64,000 nucleotides of DNA from Bdellovibrio sp. UBA4095. GTDB lineage: Bacteria > Bdellovibrionota > Bdellovibrionia > Bdellovibrionales > Bdellovibrionaceae. The translations under genes and the position numbers were made by a program. Positions 8,737 to 17,032 of the stretch are shown here, in pieces (within the stretch, counting starts at the first letter, position 1; each line of letters begins with the position of its first letter). The notes under the pieces were generated by a model. The model saw only the letters and a program-made list of their open reading frames with translations, had not been told where the DNA came from and ran no database searches. Where the stretch lies: assembly GCA_002381805.1 (NCBI GenBank), contig DFXZ01000014.1, positions 1-64,000 of the forward strand, read 5' to 3'.

Positions 8737-9549
8737 ATGCGAAATACATCACTTATTTTAGTCACTCTGGTTACTTTGTTTTCCGCAGTTCAGGCTCAGG
8801 CACAGTCCATCGAAGAGAGGACTTTCACTCGAGGCTATATGTTAGCGGTGGATACCAGAGATCATGCCGCTTGTGCCCAGGTTGATCGAAAACTGAAGCT
8901 CCTGGTCCCCGACATGGGAACCACTATGTGCGCTCCATTAAGGGATCACCCGATTTCAGTGGCTGTAGTCTCGATCCCGTCAAATGAGTGGGACTTCTTT
9001 ACAGAACTAACCCTGGCTAAGGGAAACAAAGATATTCTCTCCAGAAGACCCCCGGGCTTTGCAAAAGTGGGAGCTTCAGGAGTGATGTTCTTCCTGCCCG
9101 CTTCGCGAGATCAAGACAACTTTTTACGTCTGACTTCAAAGAAATCTCGAATGCAGGTTTCTGTCGCCTATTTGCCTGATCTTCGTCTCTTGGAGAATGC
9201 TCCTGACAACCAGCTATCTCTTTCGTTTATTCTCGAAAATTTACCACACCACTTCTCGGATCGGATTGAACGAATCACCGCGAGAATGAAAAAACGCCTT
9301 CTCGCCAAAGGCAGTTCAACTGAAGCACAAGATCGCTCGCTCTTAGCGTTACTCAATCTGGTACTTTCAAGTCCGACTCCCCATGACGATGGGGATACCT
9401 CAAAGACTCCGGGATTTAAAATGAAGCTCTTCTTGCCTGCCGATGAATGTGGCACCGCCAGTATGTGCAACGCAAAAGAAGACGACAGAGGACTTTTTGG
9501 CGCAAATCTATTGACCGGACTTGGATTGATTTTAAGCTATCGTTTTTAG
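8737..9549 (+). CDS. Secreted protein of unknown function
   Basis: 271 residues from ATG 8737, chosen because it starts a clear signal peptide (MRNTSLILV, ending AQAQS). The open frame extends 41 codons upstream but that part is not signal-like. No Shine-Dalgarno is obvious. The mature part has four cysteines, two near the N-terminus (residues about 48 and 63) and two near the C-terminus (DECGTASMCN), consistent with disulfides. I do not recognise a family. The next gene starts 12 bp downstream and may be co-transcribed. Confidence 0.7.
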   Translation: MRNTSLILVTLVTLFSAVQAQAQSIEERTFTRGYMLAVDTRDHAACAQVDRKLKLLVPDMGTTMCAPLRDHPISVAVVSIPSNEWDFFTELTLAKGNKDILSRRPPGFAKVGASGVMFFLPASRDQDNFLRLTSKKSRMQVSVAYLPDLRLLENAPDNQLSLSFILENLPHHFSDRIERITARMKKRLLAKGSSTEAQDRSLLALLNLVLSSPTPHDDGDTSKTPGFKMKLFLPADECGTASMCNAKEDDRGLFGANLLTGLGLILSYRF

Positions 9550-9561
9550 CAGAGGAACAAA

Positions 9562-9867
9562 ATGGCTTATGAAATGCTTGTGGGTCTTGAAATTTCCGAC
9601 CCTGCAATTTACTCGCAGTATCGCGAAGCGATGGCACCCATTCTTAAGAGATTCGGTGGAGGCTTTCGATATGACTTTACAATCGCGGAAGTATTAAAGA
9701 AAGAAACTGACAATCCCATCAATCGAGTCTTCACCATCTATTTTGCCGACCAGGCCAGTAGAGATTCTTTTTTCTCTGATCCCGACTACAAGAAGGCTAA
9801 AGAAAAGTTTTTTGAAAAGTCAGTGACGGCCACTACCATTCTCGCTGAATACCAAAGGCCGGATTAG
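9562..9867 (+). CDS. DUF1330-like small protein
   Basis: 101 residues with a good ribosome-binding site (AGAGGA) before ATG 9562. The pattern of an N-terminal strand (YEMLVGLEIS), a helix with the YREAMAPIL segment and a later FTIYFADQASRDSFFSDPDY segment matches the dimeric alpha/beta-barrel DUF1330 family, whose molecular role is not established. It is probably cytoplasmic because no signal is present. It follows the secreted protein closely. Confidence 0.65.
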   Translation: MAYEMLVGLEISDPAIYSQYREAMAPILKRFGGGFRYDFTIAEVLKKETDNPINRVFTIYFADQASRDSFFSDPDYKKAKEKFFEKSVTATTILAEYQRPD

Positions 9868-9958
9868 TCTATAATCAATGCCATCACCAGGCCACACTTG
9901 ATCTCATCCAGCACGGGACCTACCTGATGCATTATAAATGCTGATTTACGCTTGCTAC

Positions 9959-9977
9959 TACTTCCGCCGGGGAAGTA
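9959..9977. repeat. Small inverted repeat downstream of the tRNA
   Basis: Arms TACTTCC (9959-9965) and GGAAGTA (9971-9977) flank a 5-nt loop. The leftward tRNA ends at 10012; on its strand a T-run comes between the tRNA and this hairpin, so the order is wrong for a standard terminator. The rest of 9868-10011 shows nothing else recognisable. Confidence 0.35.
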
Positions 9978-10011
9978 ACTCTGTATAAATAAGTTATCAA
10001 AAAATTAGAAT

Positions 10012-10088
10012 TGGTGCGGTCGGAGAGATTCGAACTCCCGACCCCCTGGTTCGAAGCCAGGTGCTCTATCCAGCTGAACTACGACCGC
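10012..10088 (-). tRNA. tRNA-Arg (anticodon TCG)
   Basis: The minus strand folds as a cloverleaf. The acceptor stem GCGGTCG pairs with CGACCGC, followed by discriminator A and an encoded CCA. The anticodon stem CCTGG/CCAGG holds the loop CTTCGAA, so the anticodon is TCG, reading CGA and possibly other CGN arginine codons. The T-loop is TTCGAAT. The 77-nt length with CCA is normal. Confidence 0.95.
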
Positions 10089-10171
10089 ACACCGAAAAAA
10101 GACCTAAGTAGACTATCAATGGAAGAGCCCGAAACGCAAGGACTTGTCCGTGGCGCAATCCAGAATTGTTC

Positions 10172-10816
10172 TTAATCTTTGATGATCAGATGATTCTTGA
10201 GCTCGTCTTGAGAGCCTGGCTGAATGGGAAAGTGCGTCTTAAGCAGGCCGCCGCACAGTTCGATGGCCTCAACGAAACCTTTGCCCCAGCTCCCCTTGTG
10301 CAAATGGGATCCCAACAGTGCCAGCACCTCATCCCAGGTCTCCTTAGGCAGAACCTTTGAAATGCCTTCGTCCGCCAAGATGACCGCCTTTTTTTCCATC
10401 ACAGAAACGAAAAGCAAAATTCCTGTGGAGTTTTCCGTCCCATGAATGCGGTTTTTATAGAACTCCAGCTGGGCTCGTTGATGGACTTGATCGACCTCAT
10501 CCCGCTCGGGCACAAAAATCTTTTGAATCCACTTAAAGCGCACCAGAAAATGCGAGATAGCATAGATCGCTATGACCAACACCGGCCAGATCCATACCCA
10601 TGGCTGCACCCACAGCCAATCGCTCCAAGGCAATTCAAGAATTATCAATAGAAGAACCAGCAAGAGTGTCAAAGTTAAAGGAATGTGCCCGATCGTCGAA
10701 GACCTTCTGACGATCACTGGGACGATCTCTCCACAAGTTTCGGTCTCCACGCGAACGATAGTAGACTCGATATTTTTAATCTCTTCGGCAGACAAATACT
10801 TATGAATCCAAGACAT
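10172..10816 (-). CDS. TPM-domain membrane protein
   Basis: 214 residues from ATG 10816, with GGAG upstream. The open frame continues 59 codons upstream, but that part is the antisense shadow of the Gly-rich tail of the neighbour. The protein has an N-terminal TPM-like segment (TCGEIVPVIV), two hydrophobic segments near residues 43-60 and 68-90, and then the rest of a TPM_phosphatase-like domain (TGILLFVSVMEKKAVILAD). Proteins like this usually occur with LemA and a Gly-rich TPM protein, as here. Role: membrane-associated, function not established. It is the third gene of the operon. Confidence 0.8.
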   Translation of the reverse strand: MSWIHKYLSAEEIKNIESTIVRVETETCGEIVPVIVRRSSTIGHIPLTLTLLLVLLLIILELPWSDWLWVQPWVWIWPVLVIAIYAISHFLVRFKWIQKIFVPERDEVDQVHQRAQLEFYKNRIHGTENSTGILLFVSVMEKKAVILADEGISKVLPKETWDEVLALLGSHLHKGSWGKGFVEAIELCGGLLKTHFPIQPGSQDELKNHLIIKD

Positions 10817-10832
10817 AAAAACGAACTCCGTT

Positions 10833-11567
10833 CTACCAGTTACCAGAGGCGCCGCCGCCACTGAATCCACCGCCGCCGCCAGACCAGCCGCCGCCTCCGC
10901 CACCGCCGAAGCCGCCACCACCCATGCCACCGATTCCGCCGCCCCAACCGCCACCGCGGATGTAACGACCCCGTCCTCCGCCAAAGCGTCCAAGAACTGA
11001 AATTACGATGAGAAGAAAAATGATGACTCCCACTGGAATGTTTTTGCCGGACGAAGCTCCCTCTTGAATATTTCTTTCATCAGCGAACTCTTTATCCGCA
11101 AGAACCATGATCTCGTGGACTCCGACCACAATGCCGGTAGAGAATCTCTGAGCTCTAAAAAGTGGAATCACCTGATCGCTGATGATCTGTTTGGCGCGAA
11201 TATCTGGTATGGCGCCTTCAAGTCCCTGCCCCACTTCAATGCGCATGGCTCTGTCTTTTGCAGAGATTAGAAAAAGTACGCCATTGTCCTTTGCTTTGTC
11301 TCCCAGCTTCCACTGATCAGTGATCTTTATAGAAGCTTGCTCGATCGGCTCGCCGCCTAACGAGTCAACAATCAGAACTTGAATTTGAGCCTTGCCCCGA
11401 CGATTGAAATCATAAATCAGTTGCATCAGATCTTGACGATCCGATCGCGACAGATAGCCCACTTGATCCATGACCGGACCACGAAGCGCAGGGACTTTAA
11501 ACTCTGCCTGCGCTGTTAATGCCATCAAAAGGGATCCCAAGAACAGGATAAGACGCAAATGAATCAT
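10833..11567 (-). CDS. TPM-domain protein with glycine-rich tail (YgcG-like)
   Basis: 244 residues from ATG 11567, where AGGTGG lies just upstream; a GTG two codons earlier overlaps that site. A signal peptide ends near AQAEF. The TPM domain follows (VPALRGPVMDQ, VLIVDSLGGEPIEQ, NGVLFLISAKDRAMRIEVGQG). One membrane helix (about 185-203) precedes a tail made almost entirely of Gly, Trp and Ser. The domain is therefore expected in the periplasm, anchored to the inner membrane. It lies between lemA and a second TPM gene, with gaps of 13 and 16 bp. Confidence 0.85.
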   Translation of the reverse strand: MIHLRLILFLGSLLMALTAQAEFKVPALRGPVMDQVGYLSRSDRQDLMQLIYDFNRRGKAQIQVLIVDSLGGEPIEQASIKITDQWKLGDKAKDNGVLFLISAKDRAMRIEVGQGLEGAIPDIRAKQIISDQVIPLFRAQRFSTGIVVGVHEIMVLADKEFADERNIQEGASSGKNIPVGVIIFLLIVISVLGRFGGGRGRYIRGGGWGGGIGGMGGGGFGGGGGGGWSGGGGGFSGGGASGNW

Positions 11568-11580
11568 GACCACCTATTTC

Positions 11581-12168
11581 TTACAAGTTCACTTCGGGAG
11601 CTTTTTCTGCCGTAGCTTTTTCTTCTGCTGTCATATCCCATTGAGGCATCTTTTCGAAATGGTACATCAAAGAATTTGTCCAGCTTGTTGGTGGCACCGT
11701 CACCAAATTGTTAAAATTCTGAATGGACTCAATGTAACGTTGTCGTGCCACAGTGATTCTATTTTCGGTTCCCTCTAATTGAGCTTGCAGATCGCGAAAG
11801 TTTCTATCTGCTTTAAGATCCGGGTATCTTTCAACCACGACCATCAAACGGCCCAGTGCTTGCGAAAGATTTCCTTGGGCCTGTTGGAACTTTGCCAACT
11901 CCTCTGCCGACACTTTTGATGGGTCAATGGTTGTCGCTGTCGCCTTTGCGCGGGCCTCCGTGACGGCCGTCAAGGTTTGCTGCTCGTGTTTCGCGTACCC
12001 CTTAACCACATTCACCAAGTTCGGGATCAAATCAGCCCGACGTTTGTACTGATTGTTTACTTCTGCCAAGGCAGCCTCGGTGCTATTTTTTGCTTGAGGA
12101 AGAGATTGGATTCCACATCCGACAAGAAATGGGAAAACAACAAGCACGGCTAGCATTAATTTTTTCAT
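11581..12168 (-). CDS. lemA: LemA family lipoprotein
   Basis: 195 residues. A lipoprotein signal ends at the lipobox VGCG (Cys18). The LemA core is plain: NQYKRRADLIPNLV, VVKGYAKHE, LTAVTEAR, and RYPDLKAD followed by LEGTENRI and RQRYIESIQNFN. LemA proteins are helical membrane-associated proteins with no settled function that are typically linked to TPM proteins. It is the first gene of a three-gene leftward operon (LemA, Gly-rich TPM, TPM). Confidence 0.9.
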   Translation of the reverse strand: MKKLMLAVLVVFPFLVGCGIQSLPQAKNSTEAALAEVNNQYKRRADLIPNLVNVVKGYAKHEQQTLTAVTEARAKATATTIDPSKVSAEELAKFQQAQGNLSQALGRLMVVVERYPDLKADRNFRDLQAQLEGTENRITVARQRYIESIQNFNNLVTVPPTSWTNSLMYHFEKMPQWDMTAEEKATAEKAPEVNL

Positions 12169-12262
12169 ATTATAGATCCTCCCCTTTTCGGGTCTTAGTC
12201 CAGACTCTATTTGTAGCGAATCAGACAGTGACCCTCAACGAAAACCGACTTATACTCGTCGA

Positions 12263-13825
12263 ATGACACGGACAATTAAGCTTCAGTACACTGAAATTGC
12301 CGGCTGCATCTTCGTAGACAAGATTGCAGGGCTTAACACCCATACTCCAGAGTATGGGCAAGTCGGTTGCGTGGAAGCTTATGAAAACGAGTTGAATCGA
12401 AAGCTCTATGTCGTGCATAGACTGGACAAAGCAACTTCCGGCGCGCTGGTCTTTGCAACTTCCCAAGAGCTTGCCGCTGAACTCGCGGAGCTTTTTGAAC
12501 AGCGCAAAGTCGAGAAACGCTATTTGTTCTTAACTGATAAAAAAATTGCTCAGAAGGAATTCACCTATGAGTCCTTCATTAGCAAAGAGAAAAACGTTTT
12601 TATCAGCCAAAAAAGTTCTGAACCGAACTCCAAAACCTCTTTTCGCTGGCTAAAAACAGTGGGCAACTTTGACCTTTGGGAAGCGACACCGCACACCGGG
12701 AAGCCTCACCAAATTCGTTTGCATGCCGAAGCCAATGGAGTTGCTATCCTCGGCGACAGTGACCATGGCGGCTCACCGTTCATTCGCCTCTGCCTCCACT
12801 CACTGACCTTAGAGTTTAACCTTCGGGGACAACCCATTTCTTTCAGAACTGAGCGGCCACACTGGGCTATAGATACCCCCACCGATATCGAAGAGATGAC
12901 CGTTGCCGAGGCCTTTCAGCGCCGTGAAAGATTGTTTTTAGCTAGCACTCTTCATCAAGAATCTCTGCGCATGAGTCACCGCGAGGTCGATTCTTACCGC
13001 ATCGATCAGTACGGAGATTATCTCTGGGTCTACTGGTACAAAGACTCCGACCCCTATGTTCAAGATCTCTTGCGCTTTGAAAAGCTGTCAAAGAAGCACA
13101 ACAAGAAGATCCTTATTCGTAAAATGCTCAATCGCGGTGAGGATCCGAACGCACAATACTTGTGGGCTATCGGCAGCACTCTCCCCCGCTGGACGGCTTA
13201 CGAAAATAAAGTTAAGTATGAACTCCGCGCTGATACCGGATTAAGCCCTGGTTTGTTTTTGGATCAGCGAGAAAATCGACTTTGGGTTGCCGAGCATGCG
13301 CAAGATCGCCGTGTTTTAAACTTATTCTCTTACACCAGTGGATTTAGCGTTGTGTCTGCTCTGGCTGGTGCGCAAGAAGTCTGCACTGTTGATGTCTCTC
13401 AGAACTTTATTGAGTGGAGCAAAAGAAACTTCGAACTGAATGGTTTAAATCCAGAGGACGAAAAATACGAATTCTGGGTTCAGGATTGTCTGCTTTTCTT
13501 AAAAGGAACTTATCGACGGAAACGCAAGTTCAATCTGATCATTTGTGATCCTCCCTCTTTCGGCAGATCCAAGAGCGGCGTTTTTTCTATCAGCAAGAAT
13601 TTTGACGAGCTGATGATTAATGCCATGTACTGCTTAGAGAAAAACGGACTGCTCCTTTTTTGCACGAACTACGAAAAATGGACTTCCGGGGATCTGCATT
13701 TACGCTTGGATAAACTGAAGAGAGAATTCTCTTTCAAAATTTTGCCCGCCCCATCCCAAGGACTCGACTTCGAACTCCCTGGCCAAGAACCCTTAATGAA
13801 GTCCATCGTCCTGCGCAAAAACTAA
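12263..13825 (+). CDS. RluA-type pseudouridine synthase fused to RlmI-like methyltransferase
   Basis: 520 residues, two enzymes in one chain. Residues 1-210 are an RluA-family pseudouridine synthase with HRLDKATSG carrying the catalytic Asp55, and GKPHQIRLH further on. Residues from about 230 are a class I SAM-dependent methyltransferase of the RlmI/RlmK type: NLFSYTSGFS as the SAM loop, an acidic VDVS strand, and catalytic-loop DPPSFGR. The likely job is to modify a base in rRNA (or tRNA) by isomerisation and to methylate nearby; targets are not readable. No frameshift joins the halves. It reads divergently from lemA. Confidence 0.85.
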   Translation: MTRTIKLQYTEIAGCIFVDKIAGLNTHTPEYGQVGCVEAYENELNRKLYVVHRLDKATSGALVFATSQELAAELAELFEQRKVEKRYLFLTDKKIAQKEFTYESFISKEKNVFISQKSSEPNSKTSFRWLKTVGNFDLWEATPHTGKPHQIRLHAEANGVAILGDSDHGGSPFIRLCLHSLTLEFNLRGQPISFRTERPHWAIDTPTDIEEMTVAEAFQRRERLFLASTLHQESLRMSHREVDSYRIDQYGDYLWVYWYKDSDPYVQDLLRFEKLSKKHNKKILIRKMLNRGEDPNAQYLWAIGSTLPRWTAYENKVKYELRADTGLSPGLFLDQRENRLWVAEHAQDRRVLNLFSYTSGFSVVSALAGAQEVCTVDVSQNFIEWSKRNFELNGLNPEDEKYEFWVQDCLLFLKGTYRRKRKFNLIICDPPSFGRSKSGVFSISKNFDELMINAMYCLEKNGLLLFCTNYEKWTSGDLHLRLDKLKREFSFKILPAPSQGLDFELPGQEPLMKSIVLRKN

Positions 13826-14018
13826 CTGATTTAAAACACGCCGAATAGAATCATAAGTGTTGTGATTCATTTTGGACCTCCTTCCGAAAAATCAGAAAGA
13901 GCTCCATCCAAAAGACGACCCTGCGAAGGCAGTGGTCCTCTTTGCATTTTTAAAGCCACCTAGGCATCAAGCTTTGTAACGCTGCGACCACTGTTCACTT
14001 ATCTGCTCGGGCACTGCT

Positions 14019-14897
14019 TTAACGGCGCAGCCACTGGCTCCAATACATTTCTTCACCGCGCGGATTGCTTTTGGCGTATTCGTAGAATTTTCGCAGAAAA
14101 TCGACAAGGTCCTCTTGATAGGGAGTCTGCCAGTCCGCGGGCTTGTTCACCTGTAGTAAATCCACCTTCGAAAAGATCTTTTGCTGGCGCTGAATGATTT
14201 CATCGAAGGTCAGATACTGAGCGCTTAAGAGCATGTCGTAAAGAACCATGAATGTGGCTGGGCGAAGCTCCCCTTCCCTGCCATAAAAATGAACCCAGGT
14301 TCTCTCTGGGAGTTCTCGCAAGGCCTCGATAAACCGATCCACGTCAGCATCCGAAGGTCTAAGGTGCGGCGTCACTGTCAAGCGAACGTACTGGTGACCA
14401 CTGCTGCGAACCATGCTCTCTGCTGTCTCGATGCCGCGAACTTTCACAGCACCCACTTCCGTACCGATCCGCATATCCCCTAACAGTCGACTTTCTTTGC
14501 GCAAGACTTCTTCTCGTCCTAAGCCTGCGTTGGCCCAACCTCGCTCAGCATGCCAGGTCACGGGCTCATTATTAATAAGCCCGTGGGATTCTTGACGCAA
14601 ATCGAACACCGTCAGGGAAGCCTTTTCGTTTTTTGCCAGCCGGGCGACCGTCTTGATTGATTGCGGATTCAGTTGCGCGCTTCCTGACATTCGCAAGTCT
14701 TTATGAACGCGCATTTTCACAGGCTTACTGCCGGAATATTTTTTATCAAAGACAAGTTCTACAGGTTCAGTGGCGGTCGGTTGAGTCATCTCCCTCGGAG
14801 TTATGGGAGTCAAAACCACGTCATCACGTATTTGCTTTTCCACGCAGGATGCAAACAGAAACAATGAAGATCCAAAAAACAGGACGGCTTTTTTCAT
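14019..14897 (-). CDS. PTP-like phytase-fold lipoprotein, catalytic Cys missing
   Basis: 292 residues from ATG 14897. The lipobox is ASC (Cys18). The fold is recognisable from LRQESHG, the VRLTVTPHLRP segment, VDRFIEAL, and a P-loop-like HFYGREGELRPATFM followed by LYDM. PTP-like phytases have HC(x5)R with a nucleophilic Cys; here that position is Gly206 (codon 14280-14282, GGC). The general-acid Asp in the TDH motif is Pro (TPH). The P-loop Arg is kept. It is therefore probably a pseudophosphatase that binds a ligand without hydrolysing it, anchored in the envelope. It is followed 17 bp upstream by the trmH stop on the same strand. Confidence 0.8.
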   Translation of the reverse strand: MKKAVLFFGSSLFLFASCVEKQIRDDVVLTPITPREMTQPTATEPVELVFDKKYSGSKPVKMRVHKDLRMSGSAQLNPQSIKTVARLAKNEKASLTVFDLRQESHGLINNEPVTWHAERGWANAGLGREEVLRKESRLLGDMRIGTEVGAVKVRGIETAESMVRSSGHQYVRLTVTPHLRPSDADVDRFIEALRELPERTWVHFYGREGELRPATFMVLYDMLLSAQYLTFDEIIQRQQKIFSKVDLLQVNKPADWQTPYQEDLVDFLRKFYEYAKSNPRGEEMYWSQWLRR

Positions 14898-14920
14898 ACC
14901 CAAAGCCTAAAACAAAAAGA

Positions 14921-15637
14921 CTAGCTTTGCAAAGTTCCTCGAGAGAAAAGCTCTGCCAAATACTGGTAAGAAGAGTCTTGAGTCCGCATGTAATAGTGAG
15001 CACTCAGGATATCTCGTTCGACGTCTGTCAGCGAGGCATTCGACCCTTTGCGCTTAAGACGGTCTTGAGAAATATGATAAAGGCTGAGGGCTCCAGCCAC
15101 AGATATATTAAAACTTTGCACAAAGCCACTCATGGGAATAATGATTCGTTCATCTGCTGCCGCAATCATTTCCGGGCTGACGCCTTCTTTTTCATTGCCA
15201 AGAACCAAGGCGCACTTGCCGGAAAAATCGAATTCATGAAGCGGTTTTGCTTTCGCATCCAGATGGGTGACAAAAATTTTATAGCCCTGTTCTTTCAAAG
15301 ATTTCACACAGGCAGAAGTTTGTTTCCATTTTTGGACCTCTACCCATTTGTCTGCACCTTGGGTCACACGATTGGCTTCTTTAAATTTTTCCTGTGTTTC
15401 AATGACATGGAAATTTCCAAAGCCCAGACCTTCTGCCGTTCGCATCACCGCAGAGATATTGCCCCGATCGTAAATGCCTTCCAGCACAACAGCTGTCTCG
15501 AAGTTACGAGCCGCGACCACTCTTTGGATTTTTTCTCGTCGCTCAGGTGTTAACAATGGGCCGATTTTTTCCAGAACAATCTGGTAATGAACGTTCAAAT
15601 TATCGTTGATCTGCAGCTCGGGCCCGTATGGAAACAC
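14921..15637 (-). CDS. trmH: TrmH family tRNA/rRNA 2'-O-methyltransferase
   Basis: 238 residues. SPOUT motifs are intact: GNISAVMRTAE with the catalytic Arg, LGNEKEGVS, and IPMSGFVQSFNISVAGAL forming the SAM-binding knot. The length and short C-terminal extension fit TrmH, which methylates the 2'-O of G18 in tRNA, although other SpoU members cannot be excluded. It is cytoplasmic. It lies 12 bp downstream of the acyl-CoA dehydrogenase stop, so the three leftward genes acyl-CoA dehydrogenase, trmH and the phytase-like lipoprotein may form one transcript. Confidence 0.85.
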   Translation of the reverse strand: MFPYGPELQINDNLNVHYQIVLEKIGPLLTPERREKIQRVVAARNFETAVVLEGIYDRGNISAVMRTAEGLGFGNFHVIETQEKFKEANRVTQGADKWVEVQKWKQTSACVKSLKEQGYKIFVTHLDAKAKPLHEFDFSGKCALVLGNEKEGVSPEMIAAADERIIIPMSGFVQSFNISVAGALSLYHISQDRLKRKGSNASLTDVERDILSAHYYMRTQDSSYQYLAELFSRGTLQS

Positions 15638-15649
15638 TTTGACTCCAGT

Positions 15650-16858
15650 TTATTTGTACAAGGATTCGGGATTCTTTGCCAGATCTCGAGTAATGTTCTT
15701 TTGATGAGCTTCGATGGTGCCGCCACCGATCTCCAGCAATTTGGCATCTCGCCATAAGCGTTCAACCACGTATTCACCCACGTAACCATAGCCACCCAGA
15801 ACTTGAATAGCTCGGTCGGCAACATTTTTTGCCATGGTGGTTGCAACAAGCTTTACACCATCCGAATCCAAACGATTGCCTTCTTTATTCAAATCCATAC
15901 GGCGAGCCGTTTCATAGACATAAGCACGTGCAGCTTTGTATTCGGCATAGCTATCAGCGATATAACGTTGAATTTGCCCGAAATGATTTAATGACTTACC
16001 AAACGCTTCTCTTTCAGTTGCGTAGCGGTTCATGATTTCAATGGAACGTCGGGCAATACCGATACTCATTGCCGCTAAAGTCAGCCTTTCAATTTCAAGA
16101 TTGCGCATCATGTGCAGCATTGAATCACCCTCGTGACCTATCAAAGCCGAGGCAGGAACTTCACAATCTTGAAAGACAAGCTCCGCAGTATTGGAACCTC
16201 TCATCCCCAGCTTGTCTTTGATCTTCTGACCAACGACGAAACCTTTGTGATCTTTTTCAACCAAGAAAGTCGAAACCATGGCACGGCCATTTTTTTCACC
16301 GGTCTTTGCATAAACCAAAACCAAATCGCAAGGGGTGTTATTTTCGTCGATGGTGCCGTTCGTAATCCACATCTTGCGGCCGTTCAAAATATATCCATCA
16401 CCTTTTTTGACCGCTGTGGTTTGCATTCCCATCACGTCTGTACCAACCGCTGGCTCTGACATTGCCATGGAACCGATCCACTCGCCCGAACTTAACTTCG
16501 GCAGGACACGTGCGCGCTGTTCATCACTGCCGTTAACTGCGATGTTATTCACACACAGCATAGAGTGCGCTAGGTAAGCCAAACAAAAACCCGGATCTGA
16601 AGCCGAAAGTTCCTCATGAGCAATAGTGGCTGCTGTGGCATCCATTCCTGCTCCGCCAAATTGATCTGGAACGGTGATCCCCAAGAGACCCAGTTCGCCG
16701 ACTTTTTTGAAAAGCTCCAGATTGAATTTCTCTTCACGGTCAAACTTATGAGCCTGCGGCTCTACCTCAGCTTGAGTGAAATCCTTAATCGTTTCACGCA
16801 ACATTGCGTGTTCAGGCGTTGGATTATAAAGGTCGAATTCTTTCCAATCGAAAGACAT
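15650..16858 (-). CDS. Acyl-CoA dehydrogenase, isovaleryl-CoA dehydrogenase type
   Basis: 402 residues from ATG 16858, with AAGGAG nine bases upstream; the frame runs 19 codons further without a site. The family blocks are complete: GLLGITVPDQFGGAG, MAMSEPAVGTDV, KMWITNG, KLGMRGSNTAELVFQDCEVP and QVLGGYGYVGEY. The C-terminal position used as catalytic Glu in medium-chain enzymes is Gly (GGGTIEAHQ), while a Glu sits in LEIERLTLA, as in isovaleryl-CoA dehydrogenase. It therefore oxidises short or branched acyl-CoAs with FAD in leucine or fatty-acid breakdown. Substrate specificity is inferred. Confidence 0.9.
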   Translation of the reverse strand: MSFDWKEFDLYNPTPEHAMLRETIKDFTQAEVEPQAHKFDREEKFNLELFKKVGELGLLGITVPDQFGGAGMDATAATIAHEELSASDPGFCLAYLAHSMLCVNNIAVNGSDEQRARVLPKLSSGEWIGSMAMSEPAVGTDVMGMQTTAVKKGDGYILNGRKMWITNGTIDENNTPCDLVLVYAKTGEKNGRAMVSTFLVEKDHKGFVVGQKIKDKLGMRGSNTAELVFQDCEVPASALIGHEGDSMLHMMRNLEIERLTLAAMSIGIARRSIEIMNRYATEREAFGKSLNHFGQIQRYIADSYAEYKAARAYVYETARRMDLNKEGNRLDSDGVKLVATTMAKNVADRAIQVLGGYGYVGEYVVERLWRDAKLLEIGGGTIEAHQKNITRDLAKNPESLYK

Positions 16859-17032
16859 ATCAAAACTCCTTGGGAATAGAGCTGGGAATCTATTGAGCAA
16901 TATCCTTCGCGGCAAGGTTTTGACCTCAATTTTGCATCGCGTCCACGCCGAATAACAGGTCCTCTCTGGCAGTTATAGACCGCGACCTAACAATGACGTA
17001 ATTTAGCGGGATCAACAGGGAGTTTTACGAGT

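Noticed and set aside
14657..15553. A 298-codon rightward open frame
   Set aside because: It is antisense to the well-supported phytase-like and trmH genes and has no domain or start site of its own.
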